Part shown: piece after piece, positions 28,929 through 36,988 of the stretch
Layout: every line of letters starts with the position of its first letter
Numbering within the stretch: position 1 is the stretch's first letter
From: an uncultured Pelagibacteraceae bacterium
Lineage (GTDB): Bacteria; Pseudomonadota; Alphaproteobacteria; Pelagibacterales; Pelagibacteraceae
DNA length: 64,000 nt
Direction of reading: 5' to 3'
Assembly: GCA_902627565.1 (NCBI GenBank)
Contig: CACOJM010000002.1
Coordinates: 1-64,000 of the forward strand
Translations under genes and position numbers: made by a program
The notes under the pieces: generated by a model
What the model was told of the DNA's origin: nothing
The model's database searches: none
What the model saw: only the letters and a program-made list of their open reading frames with translations

Positions 28929-29400
28929 TTTTTTCTTTTTGCTTGGCCCTAACACCTAAAGGGTCATTAATTTTTTGTCTCATACTAGACATAAAATCAT
29001 ATATAAAGGAATTTTTAGAAACAGTTGTTGATGTTGTATTTTTTGCTATCTTAATATTATTCATATCATTTATATTGTAAAAATCCTTTTTTTTTAGGAG
29101 ACCATTGTTATCTATTTCAAGAACAAGAATGTCATTCTTATAAATTTTCATTTGTCCAAGGTTTTTCAGTCTTGATTGTGTTTGTTTTCTTTCTATATAT
29201 ATCCATACATCATTGTCAAATTTACTTGTTGTTGAGGGATTGCCTAAAATATCAATTATATCATTTTTATTTGATTTATTAACTGTTAATGATTTTTGTT
29301 TTTTCTCTAAGAATGATACACCATGATGTTTTACAACTTTTTTAAAAGAACAATTGGCCACTATTAATGAGATAATAATTATATATAATACGTTTTTCAT
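28915..29400 (-). CDS. bamE: BamE/SmpA-OmlA family outer-membrane lipoprotein
   Basis: A 161-residue lipoprotein with signal and lipobox IVANC (Cys17). The BamE fold lies about 38-110: [18 protein letters not shown], then [15 protein letters not shown], matching the usual 'VLxxLGxPs... W.Y' pattern. BamE is an accessory of the BAM complex that inserts beta-barrel proteins. The start codon shares the palindrome CATG with the divergent chaperone gene, so both promoters must lie inside the opposite gene. Confidence 0.85.
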   Translation of the reverse strand: MKNVLYIIIISLIVANCSFKKVVKHHGVSFLEKKQKSLTVNKSNKNDIIDILGNPSTTSKFDNDVWIYIERKQTQSRLKNLGQMKIYKNDILVLEIDNNGLLKKKDFYNINDMNNIKIAKNTTSTTVSKNSFIYDFMSSMRQKINDPLGVRAKQKEKINQR

Positions 29401-29866
29401 GAATAAAAATTATATAAATATTTACAATATCTTAATTGATTACACTAGAAATAAAAAATTATACATATCATTAAATAGAAAAGATAATTTTTCTGATCGT
29501 TTAAGGTTGTTTTTATTACATTTTGCTTTTTTTCTTAAGAATTTCAAAAATAAAGAAAATAAACAAATTTTACAGGAAATTTATGACTTTAATTTTAGAC
29601 AATTAGAACTTAGTATTAGAGAATTGGGCTATGGGGACCAGTCAATTAATAAAAAAATGAAAATTTATATTAATCTATTTCATTCAATGGTAAGTGAAAT
29701 ACATTTTTGGGATGATTTGGAAAAGAAAGAAAAAATTCAAAAGTTATCTCTTTTTTTTGAGGATTTTAACAAAATTGATGAATTAGTTGAATATTTTGAA
29801 GATTTTAAGTTAAATTTAACAAAAAAAAATTTGAATTATTTATTAAAAGGTGTAATTAACCATTAA
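29399..29866 (+). CDS. Ubiquinol-cytochrome c chaperone family protein (CBP3-like)
   Basis: About 155 residues from the ATG at 29399. The track begins 15 codons earlier, within bamE, which I judge too early. The Ubiq_cyt_C_chap pattern is seen in [37 protein letters not shown] and [16 protein letters not shown]. In mitochondria Cbp3 helps cytochrome b assembly, and the bacterial role is inferred from that. It is divergent from bamE and followed by rpmF and plsX, the alphaproteobacterial order, except that the DUF177/YceD gene usually in between is absent. Confidence 0.82.
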   Translation: MNKNYINIYNILIDYTRNKKLYISLNRKDNFSDRLRLFLLHFAFFLKNFKNKENKQILQEIYDFNFRQLELSIRELGYGDQSINKKMKIYINLFHSMVSEIHFWDDLEKKEKIQKLSLFFEDFNKIDELVEYFEDFKLNLTKKNLNYLLKGVINH

Positions 29867-29868
29867 TT

Positions 29869-30051
29869 ATGGCTGTACCTAAACGCAAACAAACTCCGTC
29901 AAGAACTGGAATGAGAAGATCTCAAAATATGAAGTTCTCACCGAAAAATATAATTGAGGATAAAAAAAGTGGAGAATATAGATTATCTCACCATTTAGAC
30001 TTGAAAACAGGTATGTACAAGGGTAGACAAGTTTTAGACCCAAAAGAATAA
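29869..30051 (+). CDS. rpmF: 50S ribosomal protein L32
   Basis: A 60-residue L32 with the invariant [19 protein letters not shown] start and the [17 protein letters not shown] end. No zinc cysteines are present, as in other alphaproteobacteria. It lies two bases after the chaperone gene and 13 bases before plsX. Confidence 0.97.
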   Translation: MAVPKRKQTPSRTGMRRSQNMKFSPKNIIEDKKSGEYRLSHHLDLKTGMYKGRQVLDPKE

Positions 30052-30064
30052 TTTATTATTTGAA

Positions 30065-31066
30065 ATGTCAAATTTGATAAAGATTGCAGTCGATGCAATG
30101 GGAGGTGATGGTTCACCAAAAAAAATCATTGATGGAATAGTTCATAACCATAATTCACATAAAGAAAATTTTTTTAAAATTTTTGGTGATAAAAACCAAA
30201 TTCTAGAAATTATAAGTGGTAAAATTGATGATAAATTTTATGAAATTGTTGATACAAAAGATATTGTTAAGAGCACCGATAGTCCTCTTGAGGCAGCAAA
30301 AAGGGGAAAGAAAACAAGTATGTGGCTCTCAATTGAAAGTGTTAAAAAAAAAGAGAGCGATATTGTGATATCAGCTGGTAATACTGGTGCGTTATTGGTT
30401 ATAGCAAAATTAAATCTTAAAATGTTAGAAAATATTGACAAACCTGCACTTTCAGCTTTATGGCCAAATAAAAAAGGTATGAGTGTTGTCCTAGATCTTG
30501 GCGCTAACATTGAATGTAGTTCTAAAAATTTAGTAGATTTTTCAATTATGGGAGCATCACTATATAAATCACTGTATCCTGATGATGTTCCAAATGTTGC
30601 ATTATTAAATATTGGTTCTGAGGAATTAAAGGGAAACGAAATAATTAAAGAAACTTTTCAAAAATTAAATGAGAAAGGTAATCAAAATTTTGATTTCTCT
30701 GGATACATTGAAGGAAATGAATTAATGAATGGTAAAGTAAATGTTATTGTTTCAGATGGTTTTACAGGTAATGTTGCATTGAAAACAGCTGAGGGGACAG
30801 CAAATTTTATTACAGAGGAATTAAAAGAAGCTCTAAGTGGATCATTATTAGGAAAAATTTCCTCCTTTTTGAATATTTCGAATTTAAAAAAATTTAAAAA
30901 AAGATTAGATCCAAGATTGTACAATGGTGCTATTTTTATCGGACTAGATACACCGGTTGTAAAAAGTCACGGTGGAACAGATTTTATTGGATTTTCAAAT
31001 TCCTTAAATGTTTGTAATAGAATTATTAAAGGTAATTTGATAGATAAGATCAAAGAAAATATTTAA
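30065..31066 (+). CDS. plsX: Phosphate acyltransferase PlsX
   Basis: A 333-residue enzyme that converts acyl-ACP to acyl-phosphate, the first step of phospholipid synthesis. Signatures: IAVDAMGGDGSPKKIIDG, VISAGNTGALL, NIGSEELKGNE, and VSDGFTGNVALKTAEG. It is normally followed by fabH, but here ihfA starts two bases after the stop, so fabH has been lost or moved. Confidence 0.96.
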   Translation: MSNLIKIAVDAMGGDGSPKKIIDGIVHNHNSHKENFFKIFGDKNQILEIISGKIDDKFYEIVDTKDIVKSTDSPLEAAKRGKKTSMWLSIESVKKKESDIVISAGNTGALLVIAKLNLKMLENIDKPALSALWPNKKGMSVVLDLGANIECSSKNLVDFSIMGASLYKSLYPDDVPNVALLNIGSEELKGNEIIKETFQKLNEKGNQNFDFSGYIEGNELMNGKVNVIVSDGFTGNVALKTAEGTANFITEELKEALSGSLLGKISSFLNISNLKKFKKRLDPRLYNGAIFIGLDTPVVKSHGGTDFIGFSNSLNVCNRIIKGNLIDKIKENI

Positions 31067-31068
31067 CG

Positions 31069-31368
31069 ATGAGAATTAATTTAACTAAAAAAGAGTTAGT
31101 TAACATAATTTATATGCAGATTGGTTTTTCAAAACGAATTTCTGAACATTTAATTAATGATTTTTTTTCCTTAATAATTTCAAATTTACATAAAGAAAAA
31201 AAAATTAAGATATCAAAATTTGGAACATTCTATGTACGACAAAAAAATTCAAGAACTGGAAGAAACCCAAAAACAAAAGAGATAAAAACTATATCAGAAA
31301 GAAATGTAATATTATTTAAACCTTCAAAAGAGTTTAAGGAATTTATTAATTCTAAAAGTAATGAGTAA
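31069..31368 (+). CDS. ihfA: Integration host factor, alpha subunit (HU family)
   Basis: A 99-residue DNA-bending protein. The pattern LTKKELVNIIYMQIGFSK, KIKISKFGTFYVRQKNSRTGRNPKT with the Pro-tipped beta-arm, and a C-terminal LFKPSKEFKEFIN identify the HU/IHF family; the plsX-ihfA-merR context supports the alpha subunit. It overlaps the next gene by eight bases. Confidence 0.92.
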   Translation: MRINLTKKELVNIIYMQIGFSKRISEHLINDFFSLIISNLHKEKKIKISKFGTFYVRQKNSRTGRNPKTKEIKTISERNVILFKPSKEFKEFINSKSNE

Positions 31369-31732
31369 ATTTGATGATGCTTATAAATCAATAGGTGAGG
31401 TTGTTAAAATAATTGGTTTAAAATCTAAGAAAAGCCAATCATTGCCTACTCACACAATACGTTATTGGGAAAAAGAATTTAAACAAATAAAACCAAAAAT
31501 CCTTAATGGCAAAAGAAGATACTATAATAAAAAGAATATTGAATTAATTAAAAAAGTTCATTATTTATTGAAAGAGCAGGGAATGACAATTAATGGAGTA
31601 AAAAAAATTTTGGATAAAAAAGACTCTTTAAAACTTGACGAAACCCAAAATAATTCTATAAAGACTTATGAAGTTAGAGATAAATTATTAAAAATCTCTA
31701 ATCTTTTAAAAAAGATAAAAAAAATTAAATAA
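31361..31732 (+). CDS. MerR family transcriptional regulator
   Basis: A 123-residue protein. The N-terminal winged-helix of the MerR family spans about 9-85: YKSIGEVVKIIGL, THTIRYWEKEFKQIKP, GKRRYYNKKNIELIKKVHYLL and GMTINGVKKIL. A short coiled C-terminal tail follows, without metal-binding cysteines. In alphaproteobacteria the merR gene after ihfA is conserved but its targets are not established. It is followed within two bases by rpmG. Confidence 0.9.
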   Translation: MSKFDDAYKSIGEVVKIIGLKSKKSQSLPTHTIRYWEKEFKQIKPKILNGKRRYYNKKNIELIKKVHYLLKEQGMTINGVKKILDKKDSLKLDETQNNSIKTYEVRDKLLKISNLLKKIKKIK

Positions 31733-31733
31733 T

Positions 31734-31925
31734 ATGGCAAAAAAAACTCATGTTAAAGTAAGATTGGTCCCAGAATCTAAACCTGACAGCCCATTCTTCT
31801 ATTATGTAAAAAAACCTGCAGGTGGTGAAAAGGCTAAAGTAAAACTAAAAGCGAACAAGTATAACCCATCTACAAGAAAGCATGAAATATTTGTGGAAAA
31901 AAAGCTTCCACCGCACAGTAAATAG
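31734..31925 (+). CDS. rpmG: 50S ribosomal protein L33
   Basis: A 63-residue L33 of the cysteine-free type: HVKVRLVPESKPDSPFFYYVKK at the start and KYNPSTRKHEIFVEKKLP at the end. It ends the rpmF-plsX-ihfA-merR transcript; the convergent chorismate mutase gene starts at the next base. Confidence 0.93.
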   Translation: MAKKTHVKVRLVPESKPDSPFFYYVKKPAGGEKAKVKLKANKYNPSTRKHEIFVEKKLPPHSK

Positions 31926-32216
31926 TTACTTTTTTTTAAAATTCCTTTTTTCGTAATCAATATAAGACCAAATCATATTTTTCCATATACGATGTGTTAT
32001 TTTTGGATCGATACTAAGTTTTTTCGATTTATTTCGAATTTTTTTAAGAATATAATTTATTCTTTTGGTATCAATTATCTCTTTTTTAAACTCTTTTAAT
32101 TTTAACACTTCATTAACAAGACCAGTTCTATATTTTATTAAAGATAATAATTTGTTATCTAATTTATCTAGTTTTGATCTGATTATACTTAATTTTTTTT
32201 TATTTTTAGGCGACAT
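31926..32216 (-). CDS. Chorismate mutase (AroQ class)
   Basis: A 96-residue all-helical protein. The AroQ pattern is seen in IRSKLDKLDNKLLSLIKYR (family IRxxIDxIDxxLLxLLxxR), a VLKLKEFK segment with the catalytic Lys, and a C-terminal IWKNMIWSYIDYEK. It makes prephenate for phenylalanine and tyrosine. It stands alone between convergent rpmG and divergent ctaA. Confidence 0.85.
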   Translation of the reverse strand: MSPKNKKKLSIIRSKLDKLDNKLLSLIKYRTGLVNEVLKLKEFKKEIIDTKRINYILKKIRNKSKKLSIDPKITHRIWKNMIWSYIDYEKRNFKKK

Positions 32217-32259
32217 TTAATTTATTGGAATATTTAATAATTATTATATTTATCTAGTC

Positions 32260-33282
32260 ATGTACAGTCAGAATATTTATTTAAATAATCAACTAAAAAT
32301 TTGGATGATTTCATTATTATCATTAATTTCTTTGATTATATTAGTTGGTGGCCTTACTAGATTAACGGACTCGGGGTTATCAATTACTTCTTGGGAATTA
32401 TTTGTGGGTTTACTCCCTCCATTATCCAATGAAAAATGGATTGATTATTTTGATTTATATAAATCAATACCAGAATTTAAGGAACAAAATTTCAACATGA
32501 CACTTGAAGAATTTAAGATTATTTTTTGGTGGGAATGGGGTCATCGTCAATTAGGTAGATTAATTGGAATTGTTATTTTTTTTCCTATGATTTATTTCAC
32601 TATTAAAAATGGATCATGGATAATCAAAAAATATGGAATAATTTTTTTACTAGTATGTTTTCAGGGGTTTATTGGATGGTATATGGTATCAAGCGGTTTG
32701 ATTGATAGAGTAGATGTTAGTCATTACAGATTATCCTTACATCTTGTAATGGCATTCATAATATTATCAATTGTTTTTTGGAAATTTCTAGAATTAACAG
32801 ATTTAAAAATTATACAGGTTTCATCAAAACTATTTTCAATTAAACTATTTCTTGTCTTAATATTTTTACAATTAATAATAGGTGCCTTTGTTTCGGGGCT
32901 GGACGCTGGTAAAATTTACAATACATGGCCTTTAATGGGGTCATCTTATTTTCCTGACGATAGTAAGATTATTGAATTTTTGAACATTAATATATTTGAT
33001 AATCCTTCCGTAGTTCAGTTTATTCATAGAAATTTAGCTTACCTAATTTTAATTGTTTATTTACATGTGTTTTATATCACTTATATGCTTAAAAATAAAA
33101 AATTATTAAAGCCAATAATCTTAATAGGGCTTGTTTTGTTATTGCAGATTATTTTAGGCGTTTTGACAATTTTATCTGGAGTAAAAATAATTTACGCATC
33201 ATTACACCAGATAAATTCAATTTTGATAATTCTTTCAACATTATATTTTCTTTACATTTCGCAATATAAAAAAATTAACTGA
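32260..33282 (+). CDS. ctaA: Heme A synthase (CtaA/COX15)
   Basis: A 340-residue, eight-helix membrane enzyme hydroxylating heme O to heme A for cytochrome c oxidase. Motifs: VGGLTRLTDSGLSITSW, WWEWGHRQLGRLIG, HYRLSLHLVMAF, QFIHRNLAYL and SLHQINS, with the four heme-ligand histidines. The type is that of alphaproteobacteria and mitochondria. The 3' end overlaps the convergent metY gene by eight bases. Confidence 0.95.
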   Translation: MYSQNIYLNNQLKIWMISLLSLISLIILVGGLTRLTDSGLSITSWELFVGLLPPLSNEKWIDYFDLYKSIPEFKEQNFNMTLEEFKIIFWWEWGHRQLGRLIGIVIFFPMIYFTIKNGSWIIKKYGIIFLLVCFQGFIGWYMVSSGLIDRVDVSHYRLSLHLVMAFIILSIVFWKFLELTDLKIIQVSSKLFSIKLFLVLIFLQLIIGAFVSGLDAGKIYNTWPLMGSSYFPDDSKIIEFLNINIFDNPSVVQFIHRNLAYLILIVYLHVFYITYMLKNKKLLKPIILIGLVLLLQIILGVLTILSGVKIIYASLHQINSILIILSTLYFLYISQYKKIN

Positions 33283-34603
33283 CAGCTTTTAAATTGCCTT
33301 TAGATGATTTATTTAAAGCTTGATTCAGGTCTTCAATAATATCATCAATGTGTTCAATTCCAATACAAAGTCTAACATAGCTTTGGGTAACACCTGCAGC
33401 AGCAAGTTCCTTTTCATTTAATTGACTGTGTGTTGTGCTGGCTGGATGAATAGCCAAACTTCTTGCATCACCAATATTTGCTACATGATAAAACATTTTT
33501 AAAGACTCTATAAATTTTTTACCTGCTTCAATGCCGCCTTTTAACTCAATACCTACCATTGGTCCATTACCACCATTAAGATATTGTTTAGCTCTTTTTG
33601 ATATACGTTCTTCGTGTTCTGTTGAGTAAATTACTTTAATAACCTCTTTATGTTTTTTGAGGAATTGAACAACTTTTTCAGCATTTTCACAATGTCGTTT
33701 CATTCTTAAAGCTACAGTTTCTAAACCTTGTATAATAGCAAAGGCATTATCAGGGGCTAACGCAGATCCAAGATCTCTTAACAAACAAACTCTAGCTCTA
33801 ACAGCGAATGGAACATTGGCTCCCGTAAGTTCTGGTACTACTTTACCCCATATAACTCCTCCGTAACTTGCGTCAGGCTCATTAAATAAAGGTTGTCTTT
33901 TTGTATCGGCAGTCCAATCAAAATTACCACTATCAACAATACTTCCAGCGATTGCTGTACCATGTCCACCTATATATTTTGTTAATGAATGAATTACTAC
34001 CGCCGCCCCATGTTCAATAGGCTTACAAATAACAGGCGAAGCGGTATTATCCACGATTAAAGGTATATTATATTTTCTACCGATATCAGAAACTTCTTTA
34101 ATTGGAAAAACTCTCAAATATGGATTTGGTAAAGTTTCTCCGTAAAAAGCTCTAGTCTTATCATCAATTAATTTTTTAAAATTATTTGGATCTGAGGGAT
34201 CAGCGTATCTTATTTCTATACCCAACTTACTTAATGTGTGTGTAAATAAAGATACAGTACCTCCATATAAATCTGTAGAACTTACAATATTATCACCAGC
34301 TTGAGCTACATTTAAGATTGCAAAAGTCGAAGCTGTTTGACCTGATGAAACTGTTAAACAAGCTAGACCTCCCTCTAGTGCAGCTATTCTTTTCTCAAGG
34401 ACGTCATTCGTTGGATTCATTATTCTTGTATAAATATTTCCAAACTCTTTTAATGAAAACAAATTTGCAGCATGATCTGTACTTTTAAATTGATAAGAAG
34501 TTGTTCTATATATTGGTACAGCAACAGCATTTGTTGTTGGATCACTTCTATAATCACCACCGTGAATGGCAATAGTTTCTGGATTATTTCTTTTTTTTGT
34601 CAT
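33275..34603 (-). CDS. metY: O-acetylhomoserine aminocarboxypropyltransferase (sulfhydrylase)
   Basis: A 442-residue PLP enzyme of the Cys/Met metabolism family making homocysteine from O-acetylhomoserine and sulfide. The N-terminal ETIAIHGGDYRSDPTTNAVA, the YTRIMNPTND segment and the PLP lysine in VIHSLTKYIGGHGTAIAG are diagnostic. The SD AAGGAG lies six bases before the ATG. The 140-base leader carries SAM-II-like and SAM-V-like aptamers in tandem, so expression should fall when S-adenosylmethionine is plentiful. Confidence 0.96.
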   Translation of the reverse strand: MTKKRNNPETIAIHGGDYRSDPTTNAVAVPIYRTTSYQFKSTDHAANLFSLKEFGNIYTRIMNPTNDVLEKRIAALEGGLACLTVSSGQTASTFAILNVAQAGDNIVSSTDLYGGTVSLFTHTLSKLGIEIRYADPSDPNNFKKLIDDKTRAFYGETLPNPYLRVFPIKEVSDIGRKYNIPLIVDNTASPVICKPIEHGAAVVIHSLTKYIGGHGTAIAGSIVDSGNFDWTADTKRQPLFNEPDASYGGVIWGKVVPELTGANVPFAVRARVCLLRDLGSALAPDNAFAIIQGLETVALRMKRHCENAEKVVQFLKKHKEVIKVIYSTEHEERISKRAKQYLNGGNGPMVGIELKGGIEAGKKFIESLKMFYHVANIGDARSLAIHPASTTHSQLNEKELAAAGVTQSYVRLCIGIEHIDDIIEDLNQALNKSSKGNLKAVS

Positions 34604-34618
34604 TTTACTCCTTTTTTA

Positions 34619-34667
34619 GTACTTTAGCTTTATGCCAGGCGTACAATATAGTTCAAATGCCTACCGA
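34619..34667 (-). promoter_or_regulatory. SAM-V-like riboswitch (second aptamer of the metY leader)
   Basis: Read on the minus strand, a short stem TAGGC/GCCTG encloses the conserved GCATTTGAACT...ATATTG core, followed by AAAGCTAAAGT. The ACT of the loop can pair with the AGT after GCTAAA to close an H-type pseudoknot. Core bases match the SAM-II/SAM-V superfamily. The aptamer's 3' strand ends about seven bases before the metY SD (AAGGAG), which fits control of translation initiation. The class assignment is from memory of the consensus. Confidence 0.75.
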
Positions 34668-34683
34668 TTTTTATTGGGAATAT

Positions 34684-34732
34684 TCCATTTTAGCAGTTAA
34701 AGCCCGCAATAGGTTCAAATCGGCTAACTCTT
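34684..34732 (-). promoter_or_regulatory. SAM-II-like riboswitch (first aptamer of the metY leader)
   Basis: On the minus strand, AGTTAGCC pairs with GGCTTTAACT (one bulge) around the conserved GATTTGAACC...TATTGC core, followed by GCTAAAATGG. The CC of the loop can pair with the terminal GG to make the pseudoknot. The GATTTG...TTGC...GCTAAA order is the SAM-II hallmark. It lies 5' of the SAM-V-like element, giving a tandem arrangement known from Pelagibacter. Confidence 0.78.
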
Positions 34733-34772
34733 TTATAACAAAATAATCATATAAAACAACAAAAATATCGAT

Positions 34773-34800
34773 TTGACATTATTATTATTACTAGTATTAA
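34773..34800 (+). promoter_or_regulatory. Probable sigma-70 type promoter of rplM-rpsI
   Basis: A perfect TTGACA (34773-34778) is followed after 16 bases by TATTAA (34795-34800), just before the rplM ATG at 34811. This gives a very short or nearly leaderless 5' region. It is the best -35/-10 pair I noticed in the window. Spacing and position support it, but the transcription start is not proven. Confidence 0.5.
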
Positions 34801-34810
34801 TCCTGGCACA

Positions 34811-35269
34811 ATGACTAAATTCACTAAAAAAGACCAGTTAACATCCTCTTGGTATGAAATAGATGCAACAAATGCTGTTGTAGGTAGATTGGCAACAATA
34901 ATTTCCAAAATTATTAGAGGAAAAAATAAGACTACTTTTACTCCACATATGGATGATGGTGATTTCGTAATTGTGAAAAATATAGAACAAATAAAATTTA
35001 CTGGAAAAAAGTTTCAAGATAAAAGATATTACAAACACACTGGTCATCCAGGAGGTATAAAAGAGACAACTCCAGAGAAACTTAAAGAAAAAAAACCTGG
35101 TGAAATATTAAAATTGGCTGTTAAAAGAATGTTACCTGGTGGCGTTTTAGGAAAAAAACAACTTACTAAATTAAAGATTTACAGTGGAAATGATCATCCT
35201 CACACCTCTCAAAATCCTAAAATTATTGAACTTAATAAACTTAATAACAAAAATCTTATAAGAAATTAA
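34811..35269 (+). CDS. rplM: 50S ribosomal protein L13
   Basis: A 152-residue L13 with WYEIDATNAVVGRLATIISK, the RGKNKTTFTPHMDDGDFVIV motif, KRMLPGGVLGKKQLTKLKIY and GNDHPHTSQNP. It is followed by rpsI with a one-base gap, the universal L13-S9 pair. It is divergent from metY. Confidence 0.98.
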   Translation: MTKFTKKDQLTSSWYEIDATNAVVGRLATIISKIIRGKNKTTFTPHMDDGDFVIVKNIEQIKFTGKKFQDKRYYKHTGHPGGIKETTPEKLKEKKPGEILKLAVKRMLPGGVLGKKQLTKLKIYSGNDHPHTSQNPKIIELNKLNNKNLIRN

Positions 35270-35270
35270 T

Positions 35271-35708
35271 ATGGAAAATGCTCAAGAAAATCAAAGAGAT
35301 TCAAAAATTGAATTAGATTTCAAAGACTCAAAGTACGCTACTGGAAGAAGAAAAACATCAATAGCGAAAGTTTGGGTAAAAAAAGGGTCGGGTAAAATTT
35401 ATGTAAATGGAAAACTTTACAATGAATATTTTTCAAATGATAATCATAAAATGCAAATTGTAAGACCATTTGAGTTGATAAAACAGCCGACTAATTACGA
35501 CGTGAGATGTAGTGTTAGAGGAGGTGGGCCAACAGGTCAAGCTGGAGCTATGGTCCATGGTATTTCAAAAGCTTTAGTGCTTTTTGATGAAAGCCTTAAA
35601 ACAACTCTTAAGTCAGAAAAATTGACCACAAGAGACTCCCGTGCTGTTGAAAGAAAGAAACCTGGTAGAAGAAAAGCCAGAAGAAGCTTTCAGTTTTCTA
35701 AAAGATAA
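35271..35708 (+). CDS. rpsI: 30S ribosomal protein S9
   Basis: A 145-residue S9: YATGRRKTSIAKVWVKKGSG near the start, SVRGGGPTGQAGAMVHGISK in the middle and the C-terminal RRKARRSFQFSKR tail that reaches the P-site tRNA. It has a short acidic N-terminal extension (about 15 residues). It is 33 bases before argC. Confidence 0.98.
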   Translation: MENAQENQRDSKIELDFKDSKYATGRRKTSIAKVWVKKGSGKIYVNGKLYNEYFSNDNHKMQIVRPFELIKQPTNYDVRCSVRGGGPTGQAGAMVHGISKALVLFDESLKTTLKSEKLTTRDSRAVERKKPGRRKARRSFQFSKR

Positions 35709-35741
35709 TTCTCTTTTAATTTTTAACTGCTATAATAAGAA

Positions 35742-36764
35742 ATGCCTAAGCTTAATATATTAATTGCTGGATCTACTGGATATATTGGTATTCAACTAAT
35801 AAAATTATTAGTTAAACATAAATATATAGAAATTAAGTATCTTTGTGGAAATTCATCTATTGGAAAAAAAATTTCAGATTTTGATAAATCTTTGAAAAAA
35901 AAGAAATTACCAAAGATCATAAGATTTAATAAAAAATATTTAGATAATGTAGATATTATTTTTACTGCGCTACCAAATGGTGAAGCACAACAAATTTCAA
36001 ATCATTTGAGAAGTAATAATGTTTTAATTGATTTAGCTGCCGATTTTAGGCTTGAAAAAGCTTCAAATTATTTAAAGTGGTATAAAAAAAAACATAAATC
36101 TATTCATAATATAAAGAATAGTATTTATTCTTTACCTGAGATTACAAAAAAAGAAGTTAAAAGATTTAATATAATCTCTTGTCCAGGATGTTATCCAACA
36201 TCAATTTTGTTACCCTTAATTCCTTTAGTTGAAAAAAGATTAATAAAATTGAATAATATTTTAATAGACTCAAAATCAGGATACTCTGGAGCAGGAAGAG
36301 GTGTCCACAAAAAATATAAAAATAAAAATCTATATGAGTCATTGAGCGCATATGGAGTCGGATTCCATAGACATAATTCTGAAATAGAGCAGGCCTTAAG
36401 AAAATATTCAAAAAAAAGAATTAATTTTGACTTCACTCCACATTTGACACCAATGTTTAGAGGAATATTAAGCACAATCTATGTAGATGTTAAAAAGAAT
36501 ATTTCTCAAACAAAAATAAGAAATACACTTAAAAAATATTACAAAAAAGATATTTTTATAAAAATCATGAAAAATGATAGTTTATTAAGCACTAATGAAG
36601 TGATCAATACTAACAATTGTCATATATCTATATGCAAATCAAGAAATAAAAATAGATTTATTATTCTATCAACAATTGACAATCTAATTAAAGGAGGTTC
36701 TGGTCAAGGCGTACAAAATATGAATTTAAAATTTGGATTTCCTTTGGAAACAGGACTTTTATGA
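35742..36764 (+). CDS. argC: N-acetyl-gamma-glutamyl-phosphate reductase
   Basis: A 340-residue NADPH enzyme of arginine synthesis. The N-terminal Rossmann motif is LIAGSTGYIGIQLIKLL, the catalytic Cys150 lies in SCPGCYPTSILLPL, and SGYSGAGRG plus HRHNSEIEQAL are conserved. rpsI-argC adjacency is typical in alphaproteobacteria. The stop overlaps the small lipoprotein gene by four bases. Confidence 0.95.
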   Translation: MPKLNILIAGSTGYIGIQLIKLLVKHKYIEIKYLCGNSSIGKKISDFDKSLKKKKLPKIIRFNKKYLDNVDIIFTALPNGEAQQISNHLRSNNVLIDLAADFRLEKASNYLKWYKKKHKSIHNIKNSIYSLPEITKKEVKRFNIISCPGCYPTSILLPLIPLVEKRLIKLNNILIDSKSGYSGAGRGVHKKYKNKNLYESLSAYGVGFHRHNSEIEQALRKYSKKRINFDFTPHLTPMFRGILSTIYVDVKKNISQTKIRNTLKKYYKKDIFIKIMKNDSLLSTNEVINTNNCHISICKSRNKNRFIILSTIDNLIKGGSGQGVQNMNLKFGFPLETGLL

Positions 36765-36988
36765 AATATTTAAATTTGATTTTAGTTTCAATATTTTTTC
36801 AATCATGTTCTTATGATTTTGACGCTAAATATTGGAACGAACATAATGATATAAAAATTGATAACCAAAAAAGATTATTAAAGATAATTAATAAATCAAA
36901 CAATATAGTTTCTATGTCAATCGATGAATACAAAATTTATATAGATGATTATATCAAAAAAAGTAAATTTCCTGATATATCAAAATGA
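36761..36988 (+). CDS. Small predicted lipoprotein of unknown function
   Basis: A 75-residue protein with an N-terminal hydrophobic stretch and a plausible lipobox (FFQSC, Cys16), followed by a hydrophilic tail rich in Asn, Lys, Asp and Ile. I do not recognise the family. It overlaps argC by four bases and hom by four bases, so it is translationally coupled to two amino-acid biosynthesis genes. That supports a real gene. No function is inferred. Confidence 0.65.
   Translation: MKYLNLILVSIFFQSCSYDFDAKYWNEHNDIKIDNQKRLLKIINKSNNIVSMSIDEYKIYIDDYIKKSKFPDISK

Noticed and set aside
36166-36475. Two overlapping minus-strand ORFs inside argC
   Set aside because: Antisense shadows of a well-supported argC frame.
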